A stretch of 5,564 nucleotides of DNA from JAJVID01 sp035275345 (GTDB lineage: Bacteria > Acidobacteriota > Blastocatellia > RBC074), in contig DATEMY010000378.1 in the NCBI GenBank assembly GCA_035275345.1, positions 1-5,564 of the forward strand. The letters are read 5' to 3'. The position numbers were made by a program, and so were the translations under genes. The notes beneath the pieces are model-generated. The model ran no database searches and was not told the DNA's origin. It was given only the letters and a program-made list of their open reading frames with translations. Positions 1 to 5,564 of this stretch are shown here, in pieces; position 1 is the stretch's first letter; each line of letters begins with the position of its first letter.

Positions 1-42
1 CGACAGGTTGCGCTACGCCAGCCGCCCACTTTTATTGTTCCA

Positions 43-59
43 GGGCGTCGCTAACGCCC
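43..59 (-). other. Small GC-rich hairpin spanning the deacetylase stop codon
   Basis: A perfect 6-bp inverted repeat (GGGCGT at 43-48, ACGCCC at 54-59) has a 5-nt loop (49-53), and the TAG stop of the PIG-L gene (51-53) sits in that loop. On the minus strand the RNA would fold right at the end of translation. No run of U follows on the minus strand, so this is not a canonical intrinsic terminator. It could be a weak transcript-end structure or chance in GC-rich DNA. Confidence 0.3.
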
Positions 60-836
60 CCTTGTCTCGATTATCGAATTCAGCGCATTTTGCAATAGCG
101 GTTCGTGCGGATAACCATGCCCCAAATGTTGTCGCAAACCCTCGGCGTAATCGAAACCGCTTTCCCGCCCATAGCGGGCGCCCCAACGCCGCGCCTGTTC
201 CAGGTATTCGTCAACGCCGTGATGCGCGCGCAACCAATCCCGTTGCGATCTATGATGTCCCAGCATTTCGAGCTTGTTTTCGAGCGTTTCCGTAATGTCC
301 ACATAAAAATGAGGAAGGATGCGGTCACCCATCGCGTCCACGCCGTCAATTGGGTCGGCGTAATACAGCGCGGGCGTTGATTTCATCGCCGGCGCGGGCG
401 CGATCCGGCGCGTCTGGTATAGCGGCATTGACAGCGCGAAGCATGCGCTCCGCGCCAGCCTCGACGCCTCTTCGTGGTCAACCATGTAATCCGCCGGCGA
501 ATGGGTGACCACGACATCAGGATCGAAACGGCGCATGAGCTCGACGACGAGGCGCAGGTTTTCGGCGTTAGAGAATATCTCGACGTCCATCATTCCGGCG
601 CAGTCGTACCAGGCGCCCAGGTAATCGGCGGCGGCTTTGGCTTCGTCGTGGCGGATGCGCGAAATTTCTTCTCTGGTGTGATTGGCGGAGCCGCAATCGC
701 CGCTGGTCATCGTCATGATTCCGATCTCCCAGCCGAGCGATTTAAGGTGGACAAGCGTTCCGCCTATGAGTATCTCGGCGTCGTCGGGATGGGCCATTGC
801 GGCCAATAACCGTGGCGCGCGCGCTGCGTCTGACAT
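51..836 (-). CDS. PIG-L/LmbE family zinc-dependent deacetylase
   Basis: This complete 261-residue protein is predicted to remove an N-acetyl group from an amino sugar or glycoconjugate. The family includes MshB and BshB of thiol biosynthesis and eukaryotic PIG-L. The N-terminal AHPDDAE motif (residues 15-21) supplies the expected zinc ligands His16 and Asp19 and the likely general base Asp18. A second motif, HSPADYMVDH (112-121), supplies the third ligand, His121. TSGDCGS (44-50) and the RxxEAxxAAxxLG-like helix (62-74) also fit the family, as does the C-terminal HRSQRDWL segment (195-202). No signal peptide or membrane segment is visible, so it should be cytoplasmic. The ATG at 834-836 is supported by GAGG seven bases upstream, and the length matches a single-domain member. 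It is divergent from the propeller gene. The substrate cannot be told from sequence: thiol-precursor, lipid-linked sugar and oligosaccharide deacetylases share these motifs. Family assignment is firm; a specific name is not justified. Confidence 0.93.
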   Translation of the reverse strand: MSDAARAPRLLAAMAHPDDAEILIGGTLVHLKSLGWEIGIMTMTSGDCGSANHTREEISRIRHDEAKAAADYLGAWYDCAGMMDVEIFSNAENLRLVVELMRRFDPDVVVTHSPADYMVDHEEASRLARSACFALSMPLYQTRRIAPAPAMKSTPALYYADPIDGVDAMGDRILPHFYVDITETLENKLEMLGHHRSQRDWLRAHHGVDEYLEQARRWGARYGRESGFDYAEGLRQHLGHGYPHEPLLQNALNSIIETRGR

Positions 837-843
837 CAGTTAA

Positions 844-847
844 CCTC
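844..847 (-). promoter_or_regulatory. Shine-Dalgarno site of the deacetylase gene
   Basis: GAGG on the minus strand lies 7 nt before the ATG at 834-836. This supports that start codon. I see no convincing -35/-10 pair upstream of it. Confidence 0.7.
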
Positions 848-913
848 GCGGTTGATATTGAGGCGGCAGTGTTGGCCGACTACCTGGGGCAAGTCAAGGA
901 TGAGAACACTTTC

Positions 914-1006
914 CAACGCAAAGGTTCAAAGGATCAAAGATCAAAAGCGGCAAAGGGATTAGCCGTTTAAGCCCTTGACACTTTGACCCTTCGACCCTTT
1001 GTGTTG
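914..1006. repeat. Long imperfect inverted repeat made of degenerate 7-8 bp units
   Basis: The left arm (914-939) and right arm (981-1006) are reverse complements at 22 of 26 positions. Between them an inner stem of seven pairs forms (945-951 with 962-968, including one G-T), and four more pairs join 941-944 with 975-978, so most of the 93 nt can fold into one long hairpin. The left arm reads as tandem units (CAAAGGT, TCAAAGGA, TCAAAGA, TCAAAAG) and the right arm as their inverted counterparts (TTTGACCC, TTCGACCC, TTTG). It lies between two divergent genes and contains no plausible ORF. It could be a non-autonomous mobile repeat, a REP-like element or a regulatory structure; I did not find clear flanking target duplications. 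Confidence 0.7.
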
Positions 1007-1075
1007 CAAAAAGTCGATTGTAAAATCCGCGTGACTTCGACAATGGCATTACCAACTTCAAAACGAATTATTCGT

Positions 1076-1080
1076 GGAGG
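1076..1080 (+). promoter_or_regulatory. Shine-Dalgarno site fixing the start of the propeller gene
   Basis: GGAGG lies 5 nt before the ATG at 1086-1088. The alternative in-frame GTG at 1074-1076 runs into this same site (GTGGAGG) and has no ribosome site of its own at a suitable distance. The ATG start also places the basic residues of the signal peptide at the very N-terminus. Confidence 0.85.
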
Positions 1081-1085
1081 CGCCT

Positions 1086-4000
1086 ATGATCTCTATTCGT
1101 CGTGTCCTGTTTATCTGCGTTCTGTTTGCGATCTCGAACTCGATCGCGTCGACCTTATCGAAGACGACCGTTCAACAATACAACCAGCATTTCTATCAAT
1201 CTTTGCGCTGGCGCTGCATCGGGCCGTTCCGCGCCGGCCGCACCGTCGGCGCCACGGGCGTTCCGGGGCAGCCCAACGTCTTTTACATCGGCGTCAACAA
1301 CGGCGGTGTGTGGAAGACGAACGATTATGGCCATACGTGGCGACCGATCTTCGACGACCAGCCGACTGGATCAATCGGCGATCTGGCTGTCGCGCCGTCT
1401 GATCCGAACATCATTTATGTCGGGAGCGGAGAGGGTTTGCAGCGCCCTGATCTTTCGACCGGCGACGGAATCTACAAATCGACCGACGGCGGGAAGACCT
1501 GGCGTAACGTGGGGCTGCGCGACGCTCAGCAGATCGGCTCGGTCGTCGTTGACCCGAAAGACCCGAACCGGGTCTTCGTCGCCGCGCTCGGACACCCTTA
1601 CGGTCCGAATGAAGAGCGCGGCGTATACCGGACGATTGACGGGGGCGCGACGTGGCGCCGCGTGTTGTACAAGGATGAAAACACCGGCGCGATCCAGGTC
1701 GGATTCGATCCGACGAATCCGCGTATCGTTTATGCCGACCTGTGGGCCGGGCGACAGGGGCCGTGGGAGAACGGCGCGTGGCAAGGGCCAGGGAGCGGCC
1801 TTTTTAAATCTACCGATGGCGGCGATAGCTGGAAAAAGCTGACCGTTGGTTTGCCTTCGTTTGAGCAGGGCCTGGGGCGGATCGGTTTCGACATTTCGCG
1901 CAGCAATCCGAACATTCTTTACGCGGCGGTCGACGCCAACCCGCAGCAAGGCGGCGTCTATCGTTCGGATGACGCGGGTGAAAGCTGGCGGAAGGTCAGC
2001 GGCGACCAGCGCCTCTGGGGGCGCGGCTCCGATTTCGCCGAAATCAGAGTTTCTCCGAAGAATCCTGAGATCGTTTTTGTCGGTAACATCGCTTCGTACA
2101 AATCCATTGATGGCGGCAAGACCTGGGCCGGATTCAAAGGCGCGCCTGGTGGCGACGATTACCACCGCATCTGGATCAATCCAGAGAACCCAGACATTAT
2201 GCTCTTCGCTACTGATCAGGGCGCGGCGATCACCGTCAACGGCGGCGAGACCTGGAGCAGTTGGTACAACCAGCCGACGGCGCAGATGTATCACGTCATC
2301 ACCGACAACCGTTGGCCGTACTGGGTCTACAGCGGGCAGCAGGAGAGCGGCTCGGCGGCGGTCGCCAGCCGGGGCGATTACGGCGCGATCACCTGGCGCG
2401 ATTGGCGCACCGTCGGCGTTGAAGAATACGGTTACGTCGCCCCCGACCCGCTCAATCCGAACATCACCTACGGGGGCAAGATCACGAAGTACGATTGGGC
2501 GACCGGTCAGACGCAGCAGATAGCGCCCGAAGCCATGCGCGGCGGGAAGTATCGTTTCCTGCGCACGGCGCCGGTGATCTTCTCGCCGGTCGATCAGAAG
2601 ACGCTTTATTACGCCGGCAACGTGTTGTTCAAGACGCTCAACGGAGGGCAGAGTTGGGAGGTGATCAGCCCCGATCTCTCGCGCGAAAAATGGGACGTGC
2701 CAGAAAATATCGGCGTCTACCGGGCGCCGGAGATGGCCACGATGGCGCGGCGCGGGGTGATCTATACCCTTGCGCCTTCGCGCAAGAACATCAACACGAT
2801 CTGGGCCGGGACCGATGACGGCCTCATTCACATCACGCGCGACGGCGGCAAGAGCTGGAGTAACATAACGCCGCCCGATCTTAAATCGTGGGCGAAGGTT
2901 TCGCTGATCGACGCCTCATATTTCGACGACGACACGGCTTATGCGGCGATCAACACATTCCGCCTCGACGACCTGCGACCTCACATCTATCGCACGCATG
3001 ACGGAGGCAAGACCTGGAAACATATTGCCAACGGCATCCCGGACGGCGGCGTCGTCAACGTAGTGCGCGAAGACCCCGCGCGCAAAGGCCTGCTGTACGC
3101 CGGTACGGAACAGGCCGTCTATGTCTCGTTCGACGATGGCGAGCATTGGCAATCGTTGCGGCTGAATATGCCGGCGACCTCGATCCGCGACCTGGTCGTG
3201 AAAGATGATGACCTGGTGGTTGGAACTCACGGACGCAGTTTCTGGATTCTCGATGACATCACGCCCTTGCGCCAGATCGACGATCAGGTCGCGCAATCCG
3301 ACGCGTTTCTCTTCAAACCGCAGACGGCGATCCGCGTTCGCCGAAGCGTCAACACCGACACTCCGATCCCGCCCGAAGAGCCGATGGGACAGAACCCGCC
3401 CGACGGCGCGATCATCAACTACTACCTGAAATCCGACGCGAGCGAAGTCACGCTGGAAATCTTCGACGACCGGCAGCGGCTCGCGCGGCGTTATTCGAGC
3501 AGGGACGAGCCGGAAAAGATCAACGAGAATCAACTGCCTTATCCAACCTACTGGCTCCGCCCGCCGCGAATTGTTTCAGCGAAAGCCGGGATGCAACGTT
3601 TCGTATGGAATTTGCGTTACCCCGCGCCGGGAGGCTTCCCGCGCACGTTCCCTATCTCGGCCATTTACCGCGACACTCCGAGCCAGCCCGAAGGCCCACT
3701 CGCCTTACCGGGCGAATATACGGTGAAGCTGACGGTCGGAGGAAAGCAGTTTACGAGGCAGTTGACGTTGAAAATGGATCCGCGGGCGCCGACGCCTCCG
3801 GCGGACATTGCGAAGATGTTCGAGATTTCGATGAGCTGTTACGAAGGCATTGTGAAAACTCGCGCGGCTCAAGTGGAGATTCGAAAATTGCGGGATCAGC
3901 TAAGGTCGTTGAAGGAGAGAGCGGGGCAGGGGACTGTCGGCTCCGCAATCGCCGCGCTCGATCAGAAAGCCGCTGGCGTTGAAGGCGCGGCGGGAGGATT

Positions 4001-4238
4001 CGGCCCTCGTGGCGGCGGCGGCTCGGGTCTGGCGAGACTTGCAGGCGACCTGCTCTCGATAATGACCTTGGTCGAGGGAGCTGATGCGACGCCGACGACA
4101 CAGGCCGTTGCGGCGTCAGAGGCCTTGCAGAAATCGCTGGCCGAGACCTTATCAAACTGGAATGAAATCAAGGACAAAGACGTGAAGTCAATTAACGAAC
4201 AATTGCGGCAAGCTGGGCTGCCGGTAATTGGGATGTAG
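1086..4238 (+). CDS. Secreted Asp-box (BNR/sortilin-like) beta-propeller protein
   Basis: This 1050-residue protein begins with a signal peptide: Arg5-Arg6, a hydrophobic core at 7-16, and a likely cut after Ser-Ile-Ala at residue 21. It should be exported to the periplasm or cell surface. Eleven Asp-box motifs of the form D-x-G-x-(T/S)-W are visible, with tryptophans near residues 85, 139, 190, 249, 301, 347, 390, 524, 591, 644 and 688. Most spacings are about 43-67 residues, as expected for propeller blades. Repeated IxPxNPxxxY strands also mark the blades. The propeller ends at a VGTHGRSFWILDD segment (712-724). A C-terminal region with Ig/FlgD-like strands (about 780-900, with LPGEYTVKLTVGG) follows, then a helical tail interrupted by a Gly-rich linker (967-981). 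Relatives are often labelled glycosyl hydrolase, but Asp boxes are structural and I see no sialidase catalytic set. The likely role is binding or scaffolding at the surface; the ligand is unknown. Confidence 0.93.
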   Translation: MISIRRVLFICVLFAISNSIASTLSKTTVQQYNQHFYQSLRWRCIGPFRAGRTVGATGVPGQPNVFYIGVNNGGVWKTNDYGHTWRPIFDDQPTGSIGDLAVAPSDPNIIYVGSGEGLQRPDLSTGDGIYKSTDGGKTWRNVGLRDAQQIGSVVVDPKDPNRVFVAALGHPYGPNEERGVYRTIDGGATWRRVLYKDENTGAIQVGFDPTNPRIVYADLWAGRQGPWENGAWQGPGSGLFKSTDGGDSWKKLTVGLPSFEQGLGRIGFDISRSNPNILYAAVDANPQQGGVYRSDDAGESWRKVSGDQRLWGRGSDFAEIRVSPKNPEIVFVGNIASYKSIDGGKTWAGFKGAPGGDDYHRIWINPENPDIMLFATDQGAAITVNGGETWSSWYNQPTAQMYHVITDNRWPYWVYSGQQESGSAAVASRGDYGAITWRDWRTVGVEEYGYVAPDPLNPNITYGGKITKYDWATGQTQQIAPEAMRGGKYRFLRTAPVIFSPVDQKTLYYAGNVLFKTLNGGQSWEVISPDLSREKWDVPENIGVYRAPEMATMARRGVIYTLAPSRKNINTIWAGTDDGLIHITRDGGKSWSNITPPDLKSWAKVSLIDASYFDDDTAYAAINTFRLDDLRPHIYRTHDGGKTWKHIANGIPDGGVVNVVREDPARKGLLYAGTEQAVYVSFDDGEHWQSLRLNMPATSIRDLVVKDDDLVVGTHGRSFWILDDITPLRQIDDQVAQSDAFLFKPQTAIRVRRSVNTDTPIPPEEPMGQNPPDGAIINYYLKSDASEVTLEIFDDRQRLARRYSSRDEPEKINENQLPYPTYWLRPPRIVSAKAGMQRFVWNLRYPAPGGFPRTFPISAIYRDTPSQPEGPLALPGEYTVKLTVGGKQFTRQLTLKMDPRAPTPPADIAKMFEISMSCYEGIVKTRAAQVEIRKLRDQLRSLKERAGQGTVGSAIAALDQKAAGVEGAAGGFGPRGGGGSGLARLAGDLLSIMTLVEGADATPTTQAVAASEALQKSLAETLSNWNEIKDKDVKSINEQLRQAGLPVIGM

Positions 4239-4289
4239 CGGAGACTGGCGACCCAAAAGCGCAACGAAGAACACAAAAGTAACAGCTTC

Positions 4290-4319
4290 CTCTGCGTTCT
4301 CTGCGCCTCGGCGGTGAAA
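4290..4319. repeat. 9-bp-period CTCTGCG-type intergenic repeat
   Basis: The convergent spacer holds CTCTGCGTT (4290-4298), CTCTGCGCC (4299-4307) and the decayed unit TCGGCGGTG (4308-4316), followed by AAA. This has the look of the CTCTGCG-rich dispersed repeats I recall from spacers of several large bacterial genomes, but only one copy is in the window. Part of it can pair with 4259-4272 (GCGCA with TGCGC, then AGAAC with GTTCT), a weak stem with a 23-nt loop. There is no U-run on either strand, so neither convergent gene has a clear intrinsic terminator here. Confidence 0.55.
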
Positions 4320-4340
4320 GGAGATTCCTACATGGCGCCA

Positions 4341-5564
4341 TCAGATTCGTTCAAAGTACCGCTTGCGCTCCCAATCGGTTACAGCGGAATTGAACGCCGC
4401 CTGTTCAGTGCGGAAGAAGTGCGTGTAGTGCTCGACCACGTCTTCGCCGAAGGCGCGTTTGGCGAATTCGCTCGCGCCGAATCTGTCCGTGGCCTCGGCA
4501 AGAGCGTATGGCACGCGCGGCAGATTTTTCGCGGCGTAGATGTCGCCGACGAAGCATTCGGGCGGTTCGATCTGATTGGTGATTCCGTCCAGCCCCGAAG
4601 CCAGTGAAGCGGCGAAGGCCAGATAAGGATTGCAATCGGCGCCCGGAATCCTGCATTCGATGCGCAACGACTGGTCGTGGCCGACCACGCGGAACCCGGC
4701 GGTGCGGTTGTCGTAACTCCACGCCAATCGGGTCGGCGCCCACGAACTGTCCACGAAGCGTTTGTACGAATTGACCGTCGGCGCGTAAAACGGCATCACA
4801 TCGGTCGCATGCGCGATCCATCCCCCCAGAAAATGTCGAAACACGTCCGTGCATTTCACCGGGCCGAATTGTTCATCGCCGGCGAAGGCGTTCTTACCGT
4901 CTCGCCACAGGCTGAGGTGAATGTGACAGCTCGACCCGGCGCGGTCAGCGGCGAACTTTGCCATAAACGTTACGCTCACGCCCATCGCCTCGGCGACCTC
5001 TTTCAAACATTGTTTGTAAACGACGTGGCGGTCAGCCATTTCCATAATCTCGGCGTAACGCACATTCAATTCGTGCTGGCCCAGTCCCCATTCGCCCTTC
5101 GAGTTTTCCACCGGCACGCCTGAGTTTTTCAGGTGACGCCGAACGGCGGCGGTATAGCTTTCGGTGCGTGTGCCCTGCAGTATGTGGTAATCCTCGAGAT
5201 ACCAGCCGGCGGGCTCCAGATTGCGCCATCCATCGGCGGCGGCTTCGCGGTAGCTGTTTTGGAAGAGGTAGTATTCGAGCTCCGAAGCGGCGAAGCTCTC
5301 AAAACCCGATCCCCGCGCCGATTCGACTTGTTTGCGCAGGATTGAACGCGGCGCGATCGGAATAAAACCGTGGGTCTTTTCGCTCTTCACGTCGCACAGA
5401 ACGATCGCGGTTTTATCAAGCCAACTGGCGACGCGCAGTGTGTTCAGATCGGGCGCGAGGTGGAAATCGCCGTAGCCGAGTTCCCAGTTGGCGAAGCTAT
5501 AGCCCTGTACCGGTTCCATCTCCATATCGGTCGTCAGCAGGTAATCGCAGCCGTGCGTACCGTG
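4341..5564 (-). CDS. Glutamine synthetase family ligase, probably gamma-glutamyl-amine type (5' end off window)
   Basis: The frame stays open to the window edge, giving 407 visible residues; perhaps 40-60 N-terminal residues are missing. The ATG at 5525 is internal, because the 13 preceding codons encode a family-typical stretch (GCDYLLTTD). Catalytic-domain residues are clear, numbered from the first visible residue: metal-binding Glu95 and Glu97 (SELEYY), Glu158 and Glu165 (GQHELN), His214 in GSSCHIHLSL, Arg269 (NSYKR), Arg287 and Arg292 (NRTAGFR), and Glu303/Arg305 in RIECRIPGADCNPY. It should therefore use ATP to form a gamma-glutamyl phosphate. Against enterobacterial GlnA, the Glu327 position is Trp275 and the Asp50 position is about Gln20/Gly21; both normally handle ammonium. 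The adenylylation-site KNLYDLP motif is also absent. This resembles PuuA or GlnA3/GlnA4-type gamma-glutamylpolyamine or amine ligases. The gene is convergent with the propeller gene. Family assignment is very secure; the amine substrate is inferred. Confidence 0.95.
   Translation of the reverse strand, partial: HGTHGCDYLLTTDMEMEPVQGYSFANWELGYGDFHLAPDLNTLRVASWLDKTAIVLCDVKSEKTHGFIPIAPRSILRKQVESARGSGFESFAASELEYYLFQNSYREAAADGWRNLEPAGWYLEDYHILQGTRTESYTAAVRRHLKNSGVPVENSKGEWGLGQHELNVRYAEIMEMADRHVVYKQCLKEVAEAMGVSVTFMAKFAADRAGSSCHIHLSLWRDGKNAFAGDEQFGPVKCTDVFRHFLGGWIAHATDVMPFYAPTVNSYKRFVDSSWAPTRLAWSYDNRTAGFRVVGHDQSLRIECRIPGADCNPYLAFAASLASGLDGITNQIEPPECFVGDIYAAKNLPRVPYALAEATDRFGASEFAKRAFGEDVVEHYTHFFRTEQAAFNSAVTDWERKRYFERI

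Noticed and set aside
892..897. TTGACT on the minus strand as a -35 for the deacetylase gene
   Set aside because: The sequence 17 nt downstream reads CAACAC, a poor match to a -10 box.
975..1026. Possible promoter elements: TTGACA at 975-980 and TAAAAT at 1021-1026
   Set aside because: The perfect -35-like TTGACA has no acceptable -10 at 16-18 nt, and TAAAAT has only a weak TTGTGT at the right spacing. TTGACA is also explained by the local repeat series.
1107..1118. Lipoprotein signal at Cys11 of the propeller protein
   Set aside because: The residues before Cys are Leu-Phe-Ile; a lipobox needs a small residue at -1, and the cysteine lies inside the hydrophobic core.
1371..2831. A 486-codon open frame on the minus strand inside the propeller gene
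   Set aside because: The opposite strand encodes a signal peptide and regularly spaced Asp boxes; the antisense frame is Arg/Ala/Pro/Asp-rich with no recognisable motif, as expected from GC-rich codon bias.
1086..4238. Sialidase or other glycoside hydrolase function for the propeller protein
   Set aside because: Asp boxes are structural and shared by many non-enzymatic propellers; I could not identify an arginine triad with FRIP-type motif and catalytic Tyr/Glu.
4239..4340. Bidirectional intrinsic terminator between the convergent genes
   Set aside because: Only a weak interrupted stem (4259-4306) and an 8-bp palindrome TGGCGCCA (4333-4340) are present, and no U-run follows on either strand.

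Overview
The window is a GC-rich bacterial chromosomal segment with three well-supported protein genes, two short intergenic regions, and no RNA gene, insertion sequence, phage gene or CRISPR array that I can see. The central gene belongs to the very large exported Asp-box (BNR/sortilin-like) beta-propeller proteins that are especially abundant in Acidobacteriota. Degenerate short-period repeats in the spacers also suit that kind of genome. Acidobacteriota, perhaps Blastocatellia, is therefore my best guess, but it is an inference from protein style and not a proven placement.

Layout from left to right. Positions 51-836 (minus) encode a complete PIG-L/LmbE-type zinc deacetylase. Positions 837-1085 form a divergent spacer that holds a long imperfect inverted repeat (914-1006) built from degenerate 7-8 bp units. 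Positions 1086-4238 (plus) encode a secreted protein of about 1050 residues with eleven recognisable Asp-box motifs, a C-terminal region rich in predicted beta strands, and a Gly-rich linker followed by a helical tail. Its start should be the ATG at 1086, because the upstream in-frame GTG at 1074 lies against the Shine-Dalgarno sequence. Positions 4239-4340 form a convergent spacer with a 9-bp-period CTCTGCG-type repeat. Positions 4341-5564 (minus) encode a glutamine synthetase family ligase whose 5' end lies beyond the window.

The three genes do not form an operon: the first pair is divergent and the second pair convergent. I see no pathway link between them. The most informative points are in the ligase. 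It keeps the ATP/metal/glutamate residues of type I glutamine synthetase but lacks equivalents of both ammonium-handling acidic residues (Asp50 and Glu327 in enterobacterial numbering), which points to a gamma-glutamyl-amine (polyamine-like) ligase and not a true glutamine synthetase. I found no convincing wholly new multi-gene system. The hairpin/repeat spacers and the ligase's substrate are the parts most worth a second look.
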